Shown piece after piece: positions 1 through 9,581 of a DNA stretch of 63,090 nucleotides (position 1 is the first letter of the stretch; every line of letters starts with the position of its first letter). Made by a program: the position numbers and the translations under genes. Origin of the DNA: Phyllobacterium trifolii (GTDB lineage Bacteria > Pseudomonadota > Alphaproteobacteria > Rhizobiales > Rhizobiaceae); assembly GCF_014192095.1 (NCBI RefSeq), contig NZ_JACHXN010000029.1:1-63090 (forward strand), read 5' to 3'. The notes under the pieces are model-generated. The model did no database searches. It was given only the letters and a program-made list of their open reading frames with translations, and was not told the origin of the DNA.

Positions 1-129
1 GAAGCCATGCAACTGCGTTATCTCAGCACGCTGAATGTGATCGCCAATGAGAAGAATTCAACGATCGTGTTTCCATTCCCGATAGAACTCGGCGAACTCT
101 TCAAGGCTGCGGCAACGAAATCCAGATAG
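1..129 (+). CDS. Slipin/SPFH (band 7) family protein, C-terminus only
   Basis: The window opens inside a gene; the frame from base 1 encodes 42 residues to TAG at 127-129. The visible tail (LRYLSTLNVIANEKNSTIVF, then FPIELGELF) matches the end of bacterial slipin/stomatin-like proteins, where a short hydrophobic strand follows a conserved LRYLxTL..IA.E.NSTIVFP motif. Slipins are membrane-anchored oligomeric scaffolds, often encoded next to an NfeD protease partner, which would lie outside this window. The gene enters from the left, so its start, membrane anchor and SPFH core cannot be seen. The family call rests only on this tail. Confidence 0.75.
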   Translation, partial: EAMQLRYLSTLNVIANEKNSTIVFPFPIELGELFKAAATKSR

Positions 130-266
130 CGGTGTGCACGTGCACATGGTAGCTCGTCTCGCAAGATGGTATCTAAAGAATATTCCGGCCCATTGTCGCA
201 ACTCCTGGAGGCAGCTGGATTGATAAGTACGCGTGCACAGCCACAGGGTGGGCAAGTGGACGGATT

Positions 267-551
267 TTAGCGCCTCATCTTGCGATTTGCCGCTTTGCTC
301 GATGAGCCGATGCGCGCTTTCACTATAGTCAAAAGTTGCTTCTTGATCGAGGCTTGGGCCATTGCTTGAGCGCTTGCCCATGTGCCAAACACGTGTCCGC
401 AATCGCGGCAGACGGCCATGGTCTCACCGGCACCCGATGCGGCACCAACTATGCCTCTGCAAGTAGGGCATTCAAAGCTGCCATCTGTGCTGTCGGCCAC
501 GTTGCTTCCTATTGTTTCCTGATGAGGCTGACACGCGTTTGCATATTGCAT
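267..551 (-). CDS. Small zinc-ribbon-like hypothetical protein
   Basis: A 94-residue reading frame from ATG at 551; an in-frame ATG at 566 would add five residues. Two cysteine pairs, CPTC near residue 28 and CRDC near residue 48, about 17 residues apart and followed by GHVFGTW, have the look of a zinc ribbon. The C-terminal third is basic and predicted helical (KKQLLTIVKARIG). Similar short Cys4 proteins ending in an FGTW-helix are common in rhizobia and have no assigned role. It lies tail to tail with the slipin gene. I infer a real gene from the paired cysteines; function is unknown. Confidence 0.45.
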   Translation of the reverse strand: MQYANACQPHQETIGSNVADSTDGSFECPTCRGIVGAASGAGETMAVCRDCGHVFGTWASAQAMAQASIKKQLLTIVKARIGSSSKAANRKMRR

Positions 552-566
552 ACACTCTCGCCTCAA

Positions 567-887
567 GTTTGCAGCTGAGCTGCACCGGAATGGTACAAGC
601 TGGCGTCGCGTGCCAAGGCACTGCCAGCGAGAAATTTATCACGGTATTCTTTTGCAGCAACGTTGGAAACAAGCTTGCCTGAGACTTTTCCCGAAACAGC
701 AAACGAAAGGCAGCAGAAACTTGACTACAACAAGAAATTCTCGAATGAGACCATCGCCTCGATAGCTAATCGCGAGCTGCTACAGTTCCACAATCATACG
801 CTCAAATTGAATTTATGTCCTGAATTCAATTTCCAGCCCCGGGCTCGGCTGCTTCCGGCCGACGCTGTGATCGGCAAGGGACGCGCA
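567..887. other. Gap without a recognised gene
   Basis: About 320 bases between the small zinc-ribbon gene and nhaA. Short open frames exist, but none shows a motif or a convincing ribosome site. Its right edge holds the hairpin described at 872-901. Confidence 0.5.
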
Positions 888-901
888 TCACGCCCTTGCC
901 G
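872..901. terminator. Hairpin overlapping the nhaA stop codon
   Basis: A 9-bp perfect stem (CGGCAAGGG at 872-880 pairing with CCCTTGCCG at 893-901) encloses a 12-base loop and spans the nhaA stop codon at 888-890. No run of U follows in the nhaA direction, so it is a weak candidate for an intrinsic terminator; it may instead protect the mRNA 3' end. Confidence 0.35.
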
Positions 902-2063
902 GACGTGATGGCGTCAAGCGCAGCAAGATTGCGCCGCACACTGCCGAGAGCAGTGAGCCGAAGAACACGCCAAGCTTGGTTTCATCCTGCAGCAGGGGTG
1001 AACTGGCGTAGGCAAGCAAGCCGATGAAAAGGCTCATGGTGAAGCCGATGCCGCAAAGGATCGCCACACCGTATAGTTGTAGCCAGCTTGCTCCGGCCGG
1101 ACGCTCGGCCCAGCGTAGCTTGATTGCAAGCCAAGCGAAGGAGAACACACCAATCTGCTTGCCGATGAAAAGACCGGCGGCCACACCGAGCGGAACCGGA
1201 TCGGCAAGATTGGACAATGACACATTGCCGAACGACACACCGGCATTGGCAAAACCGAAGATGGGCACGATGAGAAAAACGACCCAGGGCTGAATGGCGT
1301 GTTCAAGCTTGACCAGCGGTGCATCCGATCGCCCCTTTTCGCCACGCATAGGAATAGCAAGGGCAAGCAAAACGCCGGCGATGGTCGCGTGGATTCCGGA
1401 CTTGAAAACCAGAATCCATAGAATCAAACCGAGAATGAGGTAGGTCCAAATCCGCACCACGCCCAAAAGGTTCATCGCGATAAGAATGGCGAAAACTGCA
1501 GCGGCACCAGCAACAGCTGGAATACTCATGCCACCTGAATAAAAAAGGGCGATAATCATGACCGCGCCCAGATCATCTATGATGGCGAGCGCCGTCAGAA
1601 AAATCTTCAGCGACAACGGCACACGCGATCCAAGCAGCGACAACACACCGAGCGAAAAGGCTATATCTGTGGCAGACGGGATCGCCCAGCCACGCAGGGT
1701 TTCCCCTTCATTGAGGGCAAGGAAGATCAAAGCCGGCACGATCATGCCACCCAGCGCGGCAAATCCGGGCAGCGCGCGGCGCGACCAATTCGACAACTGA
1801 CCGCAGACCATCTCCCGCTTGATCTCGAGACCGACCAGAAGAAAGAACATGGCCATCAATCCGTCATTGACCCAATGGAGAATGCTGAGACCGCCGACAT
1901 CGGTTCTAAAAAAAGCGAAATAACCTCCTCTCAACGAAGAGTTGGCGACAATCAGCGCCAGCGCAGCAACAACCATCAACATGATGCCGCCGGAGGCTTC
2001 GCTCTCAATGAATAGACGAAAAGGGGCGGACAGGCGGATTCGACGTGCGGGTTTTATATCCAT
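888..2063 (-). CDS. nhaA: Na+/H+ antiporter NhaA
   Basis: Inner-membrane electrogenic antiporter that exports Na+ (or Li+) in exchange for protons, for pH and salt homeostasis. I start it at ATG 2063 (391 aa). From there the TD of PSATDIAF falls at residues 132-133 and the DD of AIIDDLGA at 163-164, exactly the numbering of the essential E. coli residues, and the length is close to E. coli's 388. A TTG at 2159 would add 32 residues, but no good ribosome site precedes it. About twelve hydrophobic segments are visible, with the N-terminal [12 protein letters not shown] typical of the family. It is a monocistronic gene pointing left; no nhaR-like regulator is adjacent. All key residues are present, so it should be functional. 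Confidence 0.95.
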   Translation of the reverse strand: MDIKPARRIRLSAPFRLFIESEASGGIMLMVVAALALIVANSSLRGGYFAFFRTDVGGLSILHWVNDGLMAMFFLLVGLEIKREMVCGQLSNWSRRALPGFAALGGMIVPALIFLALNEGETLRGWAIPSATDIAFSLGVLSLLGSRVPLSLKIFLTALAIIDDLGAVMIIALFYSGGMSIPAVAGAAAVFAILIAMNLLGVVRIWTYLILGLILWILVFKSGIHATIAGVLLALAIPMRGEKGRSDAPLVKLEHAIQPWVVFLIVPIFGFANAGVSFGNVSLSNLADPVPLGVAAGLFIGKQIGVFSFAWLAIKLRWAERPAGASWLQLYGVAILCGIGFTMSLFIGLLAYASSPLLQDETKLGVFFGSLLSAVCGAILLRLTPSRPARA

Positions 2064-2681
2064 GGTTCCTGATAGAATCCTAGAAAGCAAAATGCCAGCG
2101 GTCTTCGAAAGGCGAATTGTGCCGACGGCCGCTCTTAGCTTCGTTTTATCCGGAATCAAGGAGTATCACGGCTTGCTTGGCAGCCTCGACGAAGACTGCC
2201 AACCATTGGTATGCAACAGGATCCTCGCGCCAGATATTAGAAGGCACCTCGCAGGCCGTGTGCGTATGAGTGCCGCCAAGAATTGCAGCGAGCAAAAGTG
2301 ATGGAGTTTGCGGAAGCAAATGTTTTTGATTTGACAGTCTGCATCGCGGGGATCACGCTATGGTTTACCTCTCCCCAGAGGAAAGAGGCTCGGTGTTATG
2401 CGATTGTCATCACGGATCCATACCGCCGGGCCTCATCTCTAGTGTTCGCAAACAAGATTTAGCTCATAGTCGCAATCATCGGCGGCAGAGTGCGTGGATT
2501 CCACGGACGACATCGCTTGTATGCCGCTTTGCCCTGACGGCATATTGCCCTTTTCATCGCGTTCGCACATCAGATCACGCCTATAATCCGCCTCGCACGA
2601 ATCAGACGTGGCGCACTAGTAGATGCTATCGCAAGCAATTCGTATTATACTGTAGCGTTCTATTGCGAGGAGGAAATGCGC
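2064..2681. other. Gap between nhaA and a decayed small gene
   Basis: About 620 bases. Open frames on the plus strand here have no recognisable motifs and no strong ribosome site. The left end must hold the nhaA promoter, but no clear -35/-10 pair stands out. Confidence 0.4.
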
Positions 2682-3038
2682 GTGAAAATCGCCAAGTTTC
2701 TCGCTCTCGGAGTGTTGTGCGCCTGTCCGATCTCAGCCTATACGCAACCATCGGAACAAATGAAGACGATGGCAGAAACGGGTGCGCAGTTGTCCGGCGG
2801 TATCGCGCGGATCGCCGCTGATATCTGCCAGATCAACCAAGGGCGATCGACGCGTACAAAGAACATGCCCGAAGAGCTTTTGTCGCGGATGGAAAATTCG
2901 GAGGAAACTGGATTATCGGCTGGAGCAACCAGCAACAAGCCGTCGATGATATCTTGAGGCTCAGCGCCAGCAGTCGAGCATTACCTGCAGACGATTTTCG
3001 AAACATGCGCCAATATGGGCGACGAAATAGGGCCGTAG
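2682..3038 (+). pseudogene. Frameshifted copy of the small secreted protein at 27746
   Basis: GTG at 2682 follows AGGAGG (2668-2673) with 8-base spacing and begins VKIAKFLALG, a signal peptide that matches the intact gene at 27746-28105. The frame agrees through DICQINQG (intact: DICKIDQG). A one-base loss near 2844-2845 then shifts it: the next frame reads IDAYKEHARRAFVADGKF and NWIIGWSNQQQAVDDIL, parallel to IASYKERARTSYAADINF and NWSIGWNDQQNVVDNIM. A second shift near 2955-2975 restores homology (VEHYLQTIFETCANMGDEIGP, stop at 3036-3038). As written, the first frame stops at 2957 after 91 residues. The full-length product was about 119 aa. It is a paralog that lost function recently enough to remain easily alignable. 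Confidence 0.8.
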
Positions 3039-3505
3039 GCGAGGTTCCGGAACCTATGCGACCGAGTTCACGACACAGTGGCGACCAACCGCATCAATAA
3101 TGAAATCACGCATCCTCTCCACTGCCAGTTGCGGTCCTACCAATCATCCTTCACGAACCGCCTCGAAGCGTACCGAACGGCATCCGTCTGGGCTCTCCGC
3201 CCAGTCACTGACACCTGCTGTCACGCTGATTGGTTGTTTGTTGACCTTCCCGAGCTTCGCGACTGTGAAATTGATGGGAAGCCGACCATTCTTCGGTCTC
3301 CAATTGGCGATGATCTTCCTGTCTTCATGGCCGCCATTGAGGGATAGACGATTGGCAGATAGCTTTTCTTTTATGGCATCGGTTGCAAATGGCGATAACG
3401 CGGAAAACAGTCTGCCGTTTGCAACCAATTCTGCCAGAAGATTTTGGTTCTCTGACCGCGGCAGGACCATTGTGGCTTTTCATTCGCGGCCTCGTCACCT
3501 AGACC
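3039..3505. other. Gap upstream of kup
   Basis: About 470 bases. Overlapping open frames occur on both strands, but none has a motif or ribosome site I can support. It should contain the kup promoter. Confidence 0.4.
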
Positions 3506-5458
3506 ATGGCTGATGAGCTTGCTGCCCAATCAAAGGAGGACGTGTCATTGAGTTCGACCCAGCTGCGTGCCAACGACCCTCAAATTCCAAGCACCGCCGA
3601 TGGTTCGCAGGGCCTTCCGCTTCTTGTGCTCGGAGCGTTGGGCGTCGTCTATGGCGATATTGGCACCAGCCCGCTCTATGCCTTTCGCGAGGCCTTGCAC
3701 GCCGCTGGTTCCCCATCTGTTTCATTCGCCCGCCTCGAGGTCTTGGGTTTGCTCTCCCTGATTGTATGGGCGCTCACCTTGGTGGTGACAATCAAATATG
3801 TCAGCTTCGTGCTCAGGGCTGACAACAAAGGCGAAGGTGGAACACTGTCACTGACGGCGCTGGCCCGGGAGAGTTTCAAAGGCAAACCCGTATGGATACT
3901 TGTGCTTGGCGTCATAGGAGCGTCGCTGTTTATCGGCGACGCCATTATAACGCCGGCAATTTCCGTCCTCTCGGCCGTTGAAGGCCTTGAAGTTGTAGCG
4001 CCTACTTTGGCTGAGTGGGTCGTTACCATCACAGTCGCCATCATCCTTGCGCTGTTTTTCGTGCAGAGATTTGGAACCGAGCGCGTTGCATCCATATTTG
4101 GTCCGATAACGGCGCTTTGGTTCCTGGCGCTCGGTGTTTCAGGGCTGGTCCATATCGTTGAGCAACCGTCCGTTCTGGCGGCGGTTAATCCTTACTACGG
4201 CATCAGATTCCTTTTCGTGCACGCTGAAATAGCGATTCCTGTTCTGGGTGCTGTTTTTCTGGCCGTCACTGGTGCCGAAGCGCTCTATGTCGATCTTGGA
4301 CACTTCGGCCGCAAACCGATCGTCGTCGCCTGGTTCGTTATGGTTTTCCCCTGTCTGCTGTTGAATTATTTTGGGCAAGGCGCATACGTTTTGACAAATC
4401 CTGTTGCCGAGCATCCGTTCTTTGAAATGCAGGCCGATTGGGCGAGAATGCCCATGGTCATTCTCGCAACGGCCGCTACCGTTATTGCCAGCCAAGCTGT
4501 GATATCGGGGGCCTATTCCCTTATTCGCCAGGCCATGCACCTCAATCTGCTACCGCGTTTTCATGTGCGTCATACATCTGAAACCCAGTCTGGTCAGATT
4601 TATATGCCGCAGATCAACACGCTGCTTTTAATTTGCGTCATCGTCCTCATCATCAGTTTCAGAAGCTCCAGTGCGCTTTCTGCGGCATACGGTATCGCAG
4701 TTACCGGAGAGATGCTCATCACCGTCGCCCTGCTGTTCGTGGTGATGCGGAAGATCTGGCGGTGGTCGTTGTTGTTGGCTCTGCTTGTCATCATTCCGCT
4801 TGCGATCATCGACACCGGCTTTTTTGTAGCCAATATTGCGAAATTTGCCCACGGCGGCTGGGTGCCAGTTGTCGTCGCACTGAGCGCCGTCTTCTTGATG
4901 CAAACGTGGATGGCGGGGCGCCGATTGCTTGCAGCGAAAACACGGGCGGATGAAATTCCTTTGAGGACTCTCATCGACAACCTGACCAACAAGAAGCCGC
5001 CAACCGTTCCAGGCACGGCAGTCTTTCTCACCAGCGATGTCGAGGGGGCGCCAACGGCACTGCTCCACAGCCTCAAGCACTACAAGGTGTTGCACGAGAA
5101 AAACGTGATATTGAGCGTTCTGACCTCTTCTTCGCCATTCGTGGCGGACGACGCCAAGATATTTTATGAAAGTTTCACGCCTCTTTTCAGCCGGGTGATC
5201 ATCACCTTCGGCTATATGGAGACGCCAAACGTTCCGCGCGCCCTTGTCCTTGCAAAGAAGCTAGGCTGGAAATTCGATATTATGTCGACATCGTTCTTTT
5301 TGTCGCGGCGCACGCTGATACCGGCCGCAAAAGGAGGAATGCCATTTTGGCAGGATCGCATTTTTATAGCGCTGGCTGAAAATGCCAGCAGTGCCACAGA
5401 TTATTTCCGGCTTCCAACCGGGCGCGTGGTCGAACTGGGGATTCAAACGACGATTTGA
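3506..5458 (+). CDS. kup: Low-affinity potassium transporter Kup
   Basis: KUP/HAK/KT family K+/H+ symporter of the inner membrane. The N-terminal GVVYGDIGTSPLYAF at about residues 47-61 is the family signature, followed by about twelve hydrophobic segments and a ~150-residue hydrophilic C-terminal domain (starting near TSDVEGAPTALLHSLKH). The length of 650 aa is slightly above E. coli Kup (622). Start choice is ambiguous: ATG 3506 has a poor ribosome site, while AAAGGAGG at 3532-3539 lies 8 bases before an in-frame TTG at 3548, which would give 636 aa and may be the true start. It stands alone, with no other potassium genes nearby. Confidence 0.93.
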   Translation: MADELAAQSKEDVSLSSTQLRANDPQIPSTADGSQGLPLLVLGALGVVYGDIGTSPLYAFREALHAAGSPSVSFARLEVLGLLSLIVWALTLVVTIKYVSFVLRADNKGEGGTLSLTALARESFKGKPVWILVLGVIGASLFIGDAIITPAISVLSAVEGLEVVAPTLAEWVVTITVAIILALFFVQRFGTERVASIFGPITALWFLALGVSGLVHIVEQPSVLAAVNPYYGIRFLFVHAEIAIPVLGAVFLAVTGAEALYVDLGHFGRKPIVVAWFVMVFPCLLLNYFGQGAYVLTNPVAEHPFFEMQADWARMPMVILATAATVIASQAVISGAYSLIRQAMHLNLLPRFHVRHTSETQSGQIYMPQINTLLLICVIVLIISFRSSSALSAAYGIAVTGEMLITVALLFVVMRKIWRWSLLLALLVIIPLAIIDTGFFVANIAKFAHGGWVPVVVALSAVFLMQTWMAGRRLLAAKTRADEIPLRTLIDNLTNKKPPTVPGTAVFLTSDVEGAPTALLHSLKHYKVLHEKNVILSVLTSSSPFVADDAKIFYESFTPLFSRVIITFGYMETPNVPRALVLAKKLGWKFDIMSTSFFLSRRTLIPAAKGGMPFWQDRIFIALAENASSATDYFRLPTGRVVELGIQTTI

Positions 5459-5909
5459 CTTGCTCCGCAGGTGCTCGACTGGTCGGTTTTTCTAAGCAGC
5501 GCCAGCAGATTCAAAAGCCACACCCAACAGTGGTCCTGATAGACCAACAAACTCTACTGAGGACTACAAACCGTAGATTGCGCATGCAGACGCGGCTCTT
5601 TTCGTTTCCGGTCGGACGATAGCGCGGACCGAATAGCTCAAACACTGCTTATCCGCCGATAATGACCAGCACATACATCGACCAGTGGTAAAGAGAGCCG
5701 GTTCGCGATCACTATGTCTAACACTCACCTTGGCAAGATTGCCCAATGCACCTTGTATTGATCACCGTCTTGCTCAATTTGTTTTGTCATCGGGAAGGTG
5801 CCGTCGCGTGGAAACAAAATCGCTGATCCGCTTCATCCTTGCGTTTTTCACCACGCTCTTCGAGAGTTCTTATCGTGGGTTAATCCGACAGGCCGGCATC
5901 ACACAATCT
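5459..5909. other. Gap between kup and TRAP permease 3' ends
   Basis: About 450 bases between two genes that converge. No motif-bearing frame and no obvious intrinsic terminator were seen. Confidence 0.4.
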
Positions 5910-7970
5910 TCATTGAGCCGACGCAGCGCTCTTCAGACCGGTGAATTGACGAATCAGCACAGGCATAATGAGCAGCCCGCCAATGAGCGATGAATAGATT
6001 TCGGGTACGACAAGGAGGATCGCTGCAACGATGAGCAATATCTGTTCCCAAATCCTTGTCCTGACCAGCATGAAGCCTGACAAGGCTGCGCCGAGACAGC
6101 CAATCCCGACAGTGCAGCCGATGAAGGCAACGAAAAACGCGAACCATGTGAAGTTGGCCGTTACAAGAAGCAATGAAGGCGAAAAAACAAAAACAAAGGG
6201 GACAAGGACCTTGCCAAGCCCAAGCCGGAATGCGGTATTTCCGGTTCGGAAGGGATCCGCACCTGCCATGCCCGCCGCAGCGTAGGCAGCCAGCGCCACA
6301 GGCGGGGTAATGTCAGCAAGAACCCCGTAGTAGAAGACAAAGAAGTGCGCGACAATCGGCTCTACGCCGAGAACACCGAGCGCCGGCGCGGCGATCGTCG
6401 CCATGATAATGTAGTTCGCGGTCGTCGGAATGCCACATCCCATGAGTATGCAGACCACACCGGTCATGATCAGCGTGAAAAGCAGTGTCAGGGCTTGTGG
6501 AGCAAAAAGTGCGACCGGCAAGATTGCGCCGACCCATGTCGCCATTTCCGCGGCTGTCGATGTTACAATGAAAGAAATCTTGAACCCGACGCCGGTCAGG
6601 GTCACGACGCCGACGACGATGCCGACTGTTGCTGCGGCTGCGCCGACCGCAAGCGCGTATTTTGCGCCGTCACGCAGACCTTCGAAAACTTCCAATATGG
6701 ACATTCGTTTGCGCGGGTTGAGCAATCCTACAAGCACACATAGGGTGATGCCCCAAAAGGCGGCAAGATAAGGGGTATAGCCAGCAAGCAGAATACCGAC
6801 CAACACGATCAGCGGAATGACGGTGGGCCAGTCGCGTTTGAATGCCTCCTTGAGGTCCGGCATCTCCTCTGGCCTTAAACCGCGAAGCCCCGTGCGCTTG
6901 GCCTCGAAATGGACCTGCACCAGTACTCCGAAAAAGTGCATGAATGCCGGGACGATCGCCGCAAGGATGATTGTCGTGTAGGGTAGGTTGAGAAATTCGA
7001 TCATCAGAAAGGCCGCGGCGCCCATGATCGGCGGGGTGATCTGTCCGCCGGTGGATGAGGCGGATTCGACGGCAGCCGCGAAATGCCGTTGGTAGCCGAG
7101 CCTGATCATTGCCGGGATGGTCAGTGAGCCGACCGTCACCGTGTTGGCAACGGACGAGCCGGAAATCATACCAAAAAGCGCTGAGCCGAAGATCGAGACT
7201 TTGGCGGGCCCGCCTGCATAGCGCCCGGCTATCCAGGCAGCACAGTCGAGGAAAAGTTGTCCGAGGCCTATGCGCGTGGCGAAGACGCCGAAAAGTACAA
7301 AATGAAAGACATAGGTGGCGACGACGCCAAGGGCGATGCCGTAGATGCCTTGGGTCGTAAGATACAGATGATTGACAAGCTGCGGAACCGTGGCGCCGGG
7401 ATGAACGAGAATGCCTGGCATGGACGGACCAAAAATCGCATAGGTCATGAAAAGAACCGCGATTATGGGCAGCGGCCAACCGACGGAACGGCGTGTCGCT
7501 TCGAGAAGAATGAGGATAAGCAATCCGCCAAGGATCACGTCGGTTTGCGTTGGATTGCCGACGCGGAAGGCAAGGTCGTCTAACGGAATGAGGGGGACGT
7601 GGAGGACGGCAACCACGGCGATAATGGCGAGAAGCCAATCAATGATCGAAATCCCCAAGGGTCTCAGCAGGCTCGAAATGGCTGGCTGATCATACCCTTT
7701 GCGTGAAAATGGAAATACCAGAAATACCAGTCCGAGCACAAACGAGAGATGAATGCCACGATGCACCATCTCCGGCAGTAGCCCGAAACCAGCCGTGTAA
7801 TAGTGAAAGATCGACAGGGCAATCAGCAGGGCACCGACCAGCCTGCCCGCTACCTGTGAAAGTGGCCGGAAGCGGATTTCTGAATCGAACCGTTCCTCGA
7901 GTTCCCTCGCCTTCGCCTCGTCAAGCTCCATCGGCGACGAAGGCGCGTTCTTTATAGAGTCAGGGTTCAT
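5910..7970 (-). CDS. TAXI-type TRAP transporter, fused DctQ-DctM permease
   Basis: A 686-aa inner-membrane permease combining the small (4TM) and large (12TM) TRAP subunits, as is usual for TAXI systems. The first ~200 residues hold the DctQ-like part; the DctM-like part carries GSALFGMISGSSVANTVTVG near residues 260-285, the paired STGGQITPPIMGAAAF motif, and a second half-repeat with GCGIPTTANYIIM. TRAP permeases use a Na+ or H+ gradient to import the ligand handed over by a periplasmic receptor, here the gene at 8061. GGAG precedes the ATG at 7970. The substrate cannot be told from sequence; TAXI systems commonly take up organic acids or amino acids such as glutamate. Confidence 0.92.
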   Translation of the reverse strand: MNPDSIKNAPSSPMELDEAKARELEERFDSEIRFRPLSQVAGRLVGALLIALSIFHYYTAGFGLLPEMVHRGIHLSFVLGLVFLVFPFSRKGYDQPAISSLLRPLGISIIDWLLAIIAVVAVLHVPLIPLDDLAFRVGNPTQTDVILGGLLILILLEATRRSVGWPLPIIAVLFMTYAIFGPSMPGILVHPGATVPQLVNHLYLTTQGIYGIALGVVATYVFHFVLFGVFATRIGLGQLFLDCAAWIAGRYAGGPAKVSIFGSALFGMISGSSVANTVTVGSLTIPAMIRLGYQRHFAAAVESASSTGGQITPPIMGAAAFLMIEFLNLPYTTIILAAIVPAFMHFFGVLVQVHFEAKRTGLRGLRPEEMPDLKEAFKRDWPTVIPLIVLVGILLAGYTPYLAAFWGITLCVLVGLLNPRKRMSILEVFEGLRDGAKYALAVGAAAATVGIVVGVVTLTGVGFKISFIVTSTAAEMATWVGAILPVALFAPQALTLLFTLIMTGVVCILMGCGIPTTANYIIMATIAAPALGVLGVEPIVAHFFVFYYGVLADITPPVALAAYAAAGMAGADPFRTGNTAFRLGLGKVLVPFVFVFSPSLLLVTANFTWFAFFVAFIGCTVGIGCLGAALSGFMLVRTRIWEQILLIVAAILLVVPEIYSSLIGGLLIMPVLIRQFTGLKSAASAQ

Positions 7971-8008
7971 GCGGGCTCCGTTGCTTGGTGCGATGGCTCT
8001 GAAAGCGC

Positions 8009-8032
8009 AGGCGCGCCTAAGATGGCGCGCCT
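8009..8032 (-). terminator. Intercistronic hairpin between TAXI receptor and permease
   Basis: AGGCGCGCC (8009-8017) and GGCGCGCCT (8024-8032) form a perfect 9-bp GC-rich stem with a 6-base loop. It lies in the 90-bp spacer after the receptor gene, with no U-tract. It would slow 3' exonucleases or attenuate read-through, favouring receptor over permease. Confidence 0.6.
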
Positions 8033-8060
8033 TGTACCGTCCGGAATTTTACCTGTTCGC

Positions 8061-9047
8061 CTATTTTAACACACCGGCTTCCTTGTAGAAGCGTTCGGCC
8101 CCCGGATGCAGGGGGATGCCGAGGCCAGTCGTGGCATTCTTAAGGGTGATCAGCTTGCCTTTGGCATGCCCCGCATCCAGGGCCGTGCGCGTGGCATCGT
8201 TCCACATGACCTTCGTAATATTGTAGACAAGATCGTCCGGCTGTTTGGCGCTCGTTACCCATTGCGCCGCTACCGATATCGTCGGCGTTTCGCCGACATC
8301 CTTGTACGTCCCTGCAGGAATGATATCCTTGGCAAAAAAGCTGTTGTCGGCAAGGAGTTTATCGGCTTCGGGTCCAGTTATCGGCACAAGCGAAATGCCG
8401 CTCGAGGTCGCAAGTTCCGAAATTGCCCCTGTGGGATAGCCGCCGACGAAGAAATAAGCATCGAGCGCGCCATCGCGCAAGCGGTCCCCTGCGGGTCCCG
8501 GTTTGAGGTATTCGGCCTTGATATCCTTTTCGGTAAGGCCGTAGGCACCCAGCACGATCCGCGCATCGACGATTGTGCCGGAGCCAGGTTCATCGAGCGA
8601 AACGCGCTTGCCTTTGAGGTCCGCCACAGATTTTATTGCTGCGCCCTTGCGTGCGACCAGATGGATCGTTTCGGGATAGAGTGTTGCGATCAGCCGCAAA
8701 TCTTCGACCTTACCTTTGCCTTCATAGAGCCCGGTACCGCTATACGCCCAATAGGCAACGTCGGATTGAGAGAACCCCGATTCCATTGCGCCGCCTTGAA
8801 TCGCGTTGATATTGGCGACGGAGCCGTTCGACGAGACTGCCGTTGCCACGAGACCCGAGACTCCTTTGTCACCGCTGCCGGAAATGGCATTCGCGATTAG
8901 GCCTCCGATCGGATAATAGGTTCCAGCAGTCCCTCCAGTCCCGATACGGAAAAACGCCGGTGTCTGCGCGATGGCAAGACTTGATCCAATTGCCACGCCA
9001 ACAATGAGCGTTGCGGCTAGAAATCGAAAGTTCTTGAAGAATTTCAT
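8061..9047 (-). CDS. TAXI family TRAP transporter solute receptor
   Basis: Periplasmic solute-binding protein of 328 aa that delivers ligand to the fused permease downstream. Start ATG 9047 is preceded by AAGGGG and opens a clear signal peptide (MKFFKNFRFLAATLIVGVAI, cleavage after SLAIAQ). The mature start FFRIGTGGTAGTYYPIGG is the TAXI hallmark, followed by GSVANINAIQGG near residue 75 and the conserved end PLHPGAERFYKEAGVL. The open frame extends 40 codons further upstream, but that extension would bury the signal peptide. It is first gene of a two-gene operon with a hairpin after it. Ligand unknown. Confidence 0.92.
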   Translation of the reverse strand: MKFFKNFRFLAATLIVGVAIGSSLAIAQTPAFFRIGTGGTAGTYYPIGGLIANAISGSGDKGVSGLVATAVSSNGSVANINAIQGGAMESGFSQSDVAYWAYSGTGLYEGKGKVEDLRLIATLYPETIHLVARKGAAIKSVADLKGKRVSLDEPGSGTIVDARIVLGAYGLTEKDIKAEYLKPGPAGDRLRDGALDAYFFVGGYPTGAISELATSSGISLVPITGPEADKLLADNSFFAKDIIPAGTYKDVGETPTISVAAQWVTSAKQPDDLVYNITKVMWNDATRTALDAGHAKGKLITLKNATTGLGIPLHPGAERFYKEAGVLK

Positions 9048-9230
9048 CGTGTTCCCCTTATCCCTTATTAAGGAGGCAAGGATCGTAACCATGAAAAGGA
9101 TTGTCAACCTCACGGCGCGAGAAAATCGTTGATCTCTACCGCGCGACTGGCACCCACCACATACCAAACGTCCAACCTTTGCTATTCACATTTGCCGACT
9201 GCACGGCATGGCGAAGTGAAAGACATAACA

Positions 9231-9433
9231 GCAGCTCGCTTGAAATCCACAGCAGAGAGCTTCATTTGGCCAATCGCCGATAACATGACAAGCCGATATA
9301 CCCATTAAGGCGAAGCTGAAGGAGACCGACCAACATACCGCCGGACAGAGAAGCGGCGGTCTTTGTGTTCAGCCGCATAATCCATGGGGCGGGAATCTGT
9401 GTCGGCTTTACTCGCGCTATCGACAACAAGGGG
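9231..9433 (+). repeat. Upstream copy of the duplicated dctQ leader
   Basis: About 200 bases that recur at 10272-10470 with scattered mismatches, in direct orientation and offset by about 1,040 bases. It contains the dctQ leader, the start region (ATG at 9384, GTG at 9399) and the first codons of dctQ, but the frame ends at a TAG after 19 codons. Within it ACCGCCG and CGGCGGT can pair as a 7-bp stem around 9349-9373; the second copy has lost part of this stem. Confidence 0.85.
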
Positions 9434-9581
9434 CAGCGCCTAGATGGGAGCAGTACCTTCGCTGCTTGGCCCGAGGGTGGGCCGCATTATCGTGATTGGA
9501 CTTCTAAACTCGTGGGAGCCACATTTGCCAAGGATATACACGGGGAAATGGGCGGTCCAACTATCGTTAGAGGAGGCGAAA

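Noticed and set aside
6670..7638. Open frame of 322 codons on the minus strand, another phase
   Set aside because: It is an out-of-phase reading of the TAXI permease gene, rich in Arg, His and Ser, with no fold-like pattern.
8106..8900. Open frame of 264 codons on the plus strand
   Set aside because: Antisense to the TAXI receptor gene; no motif.
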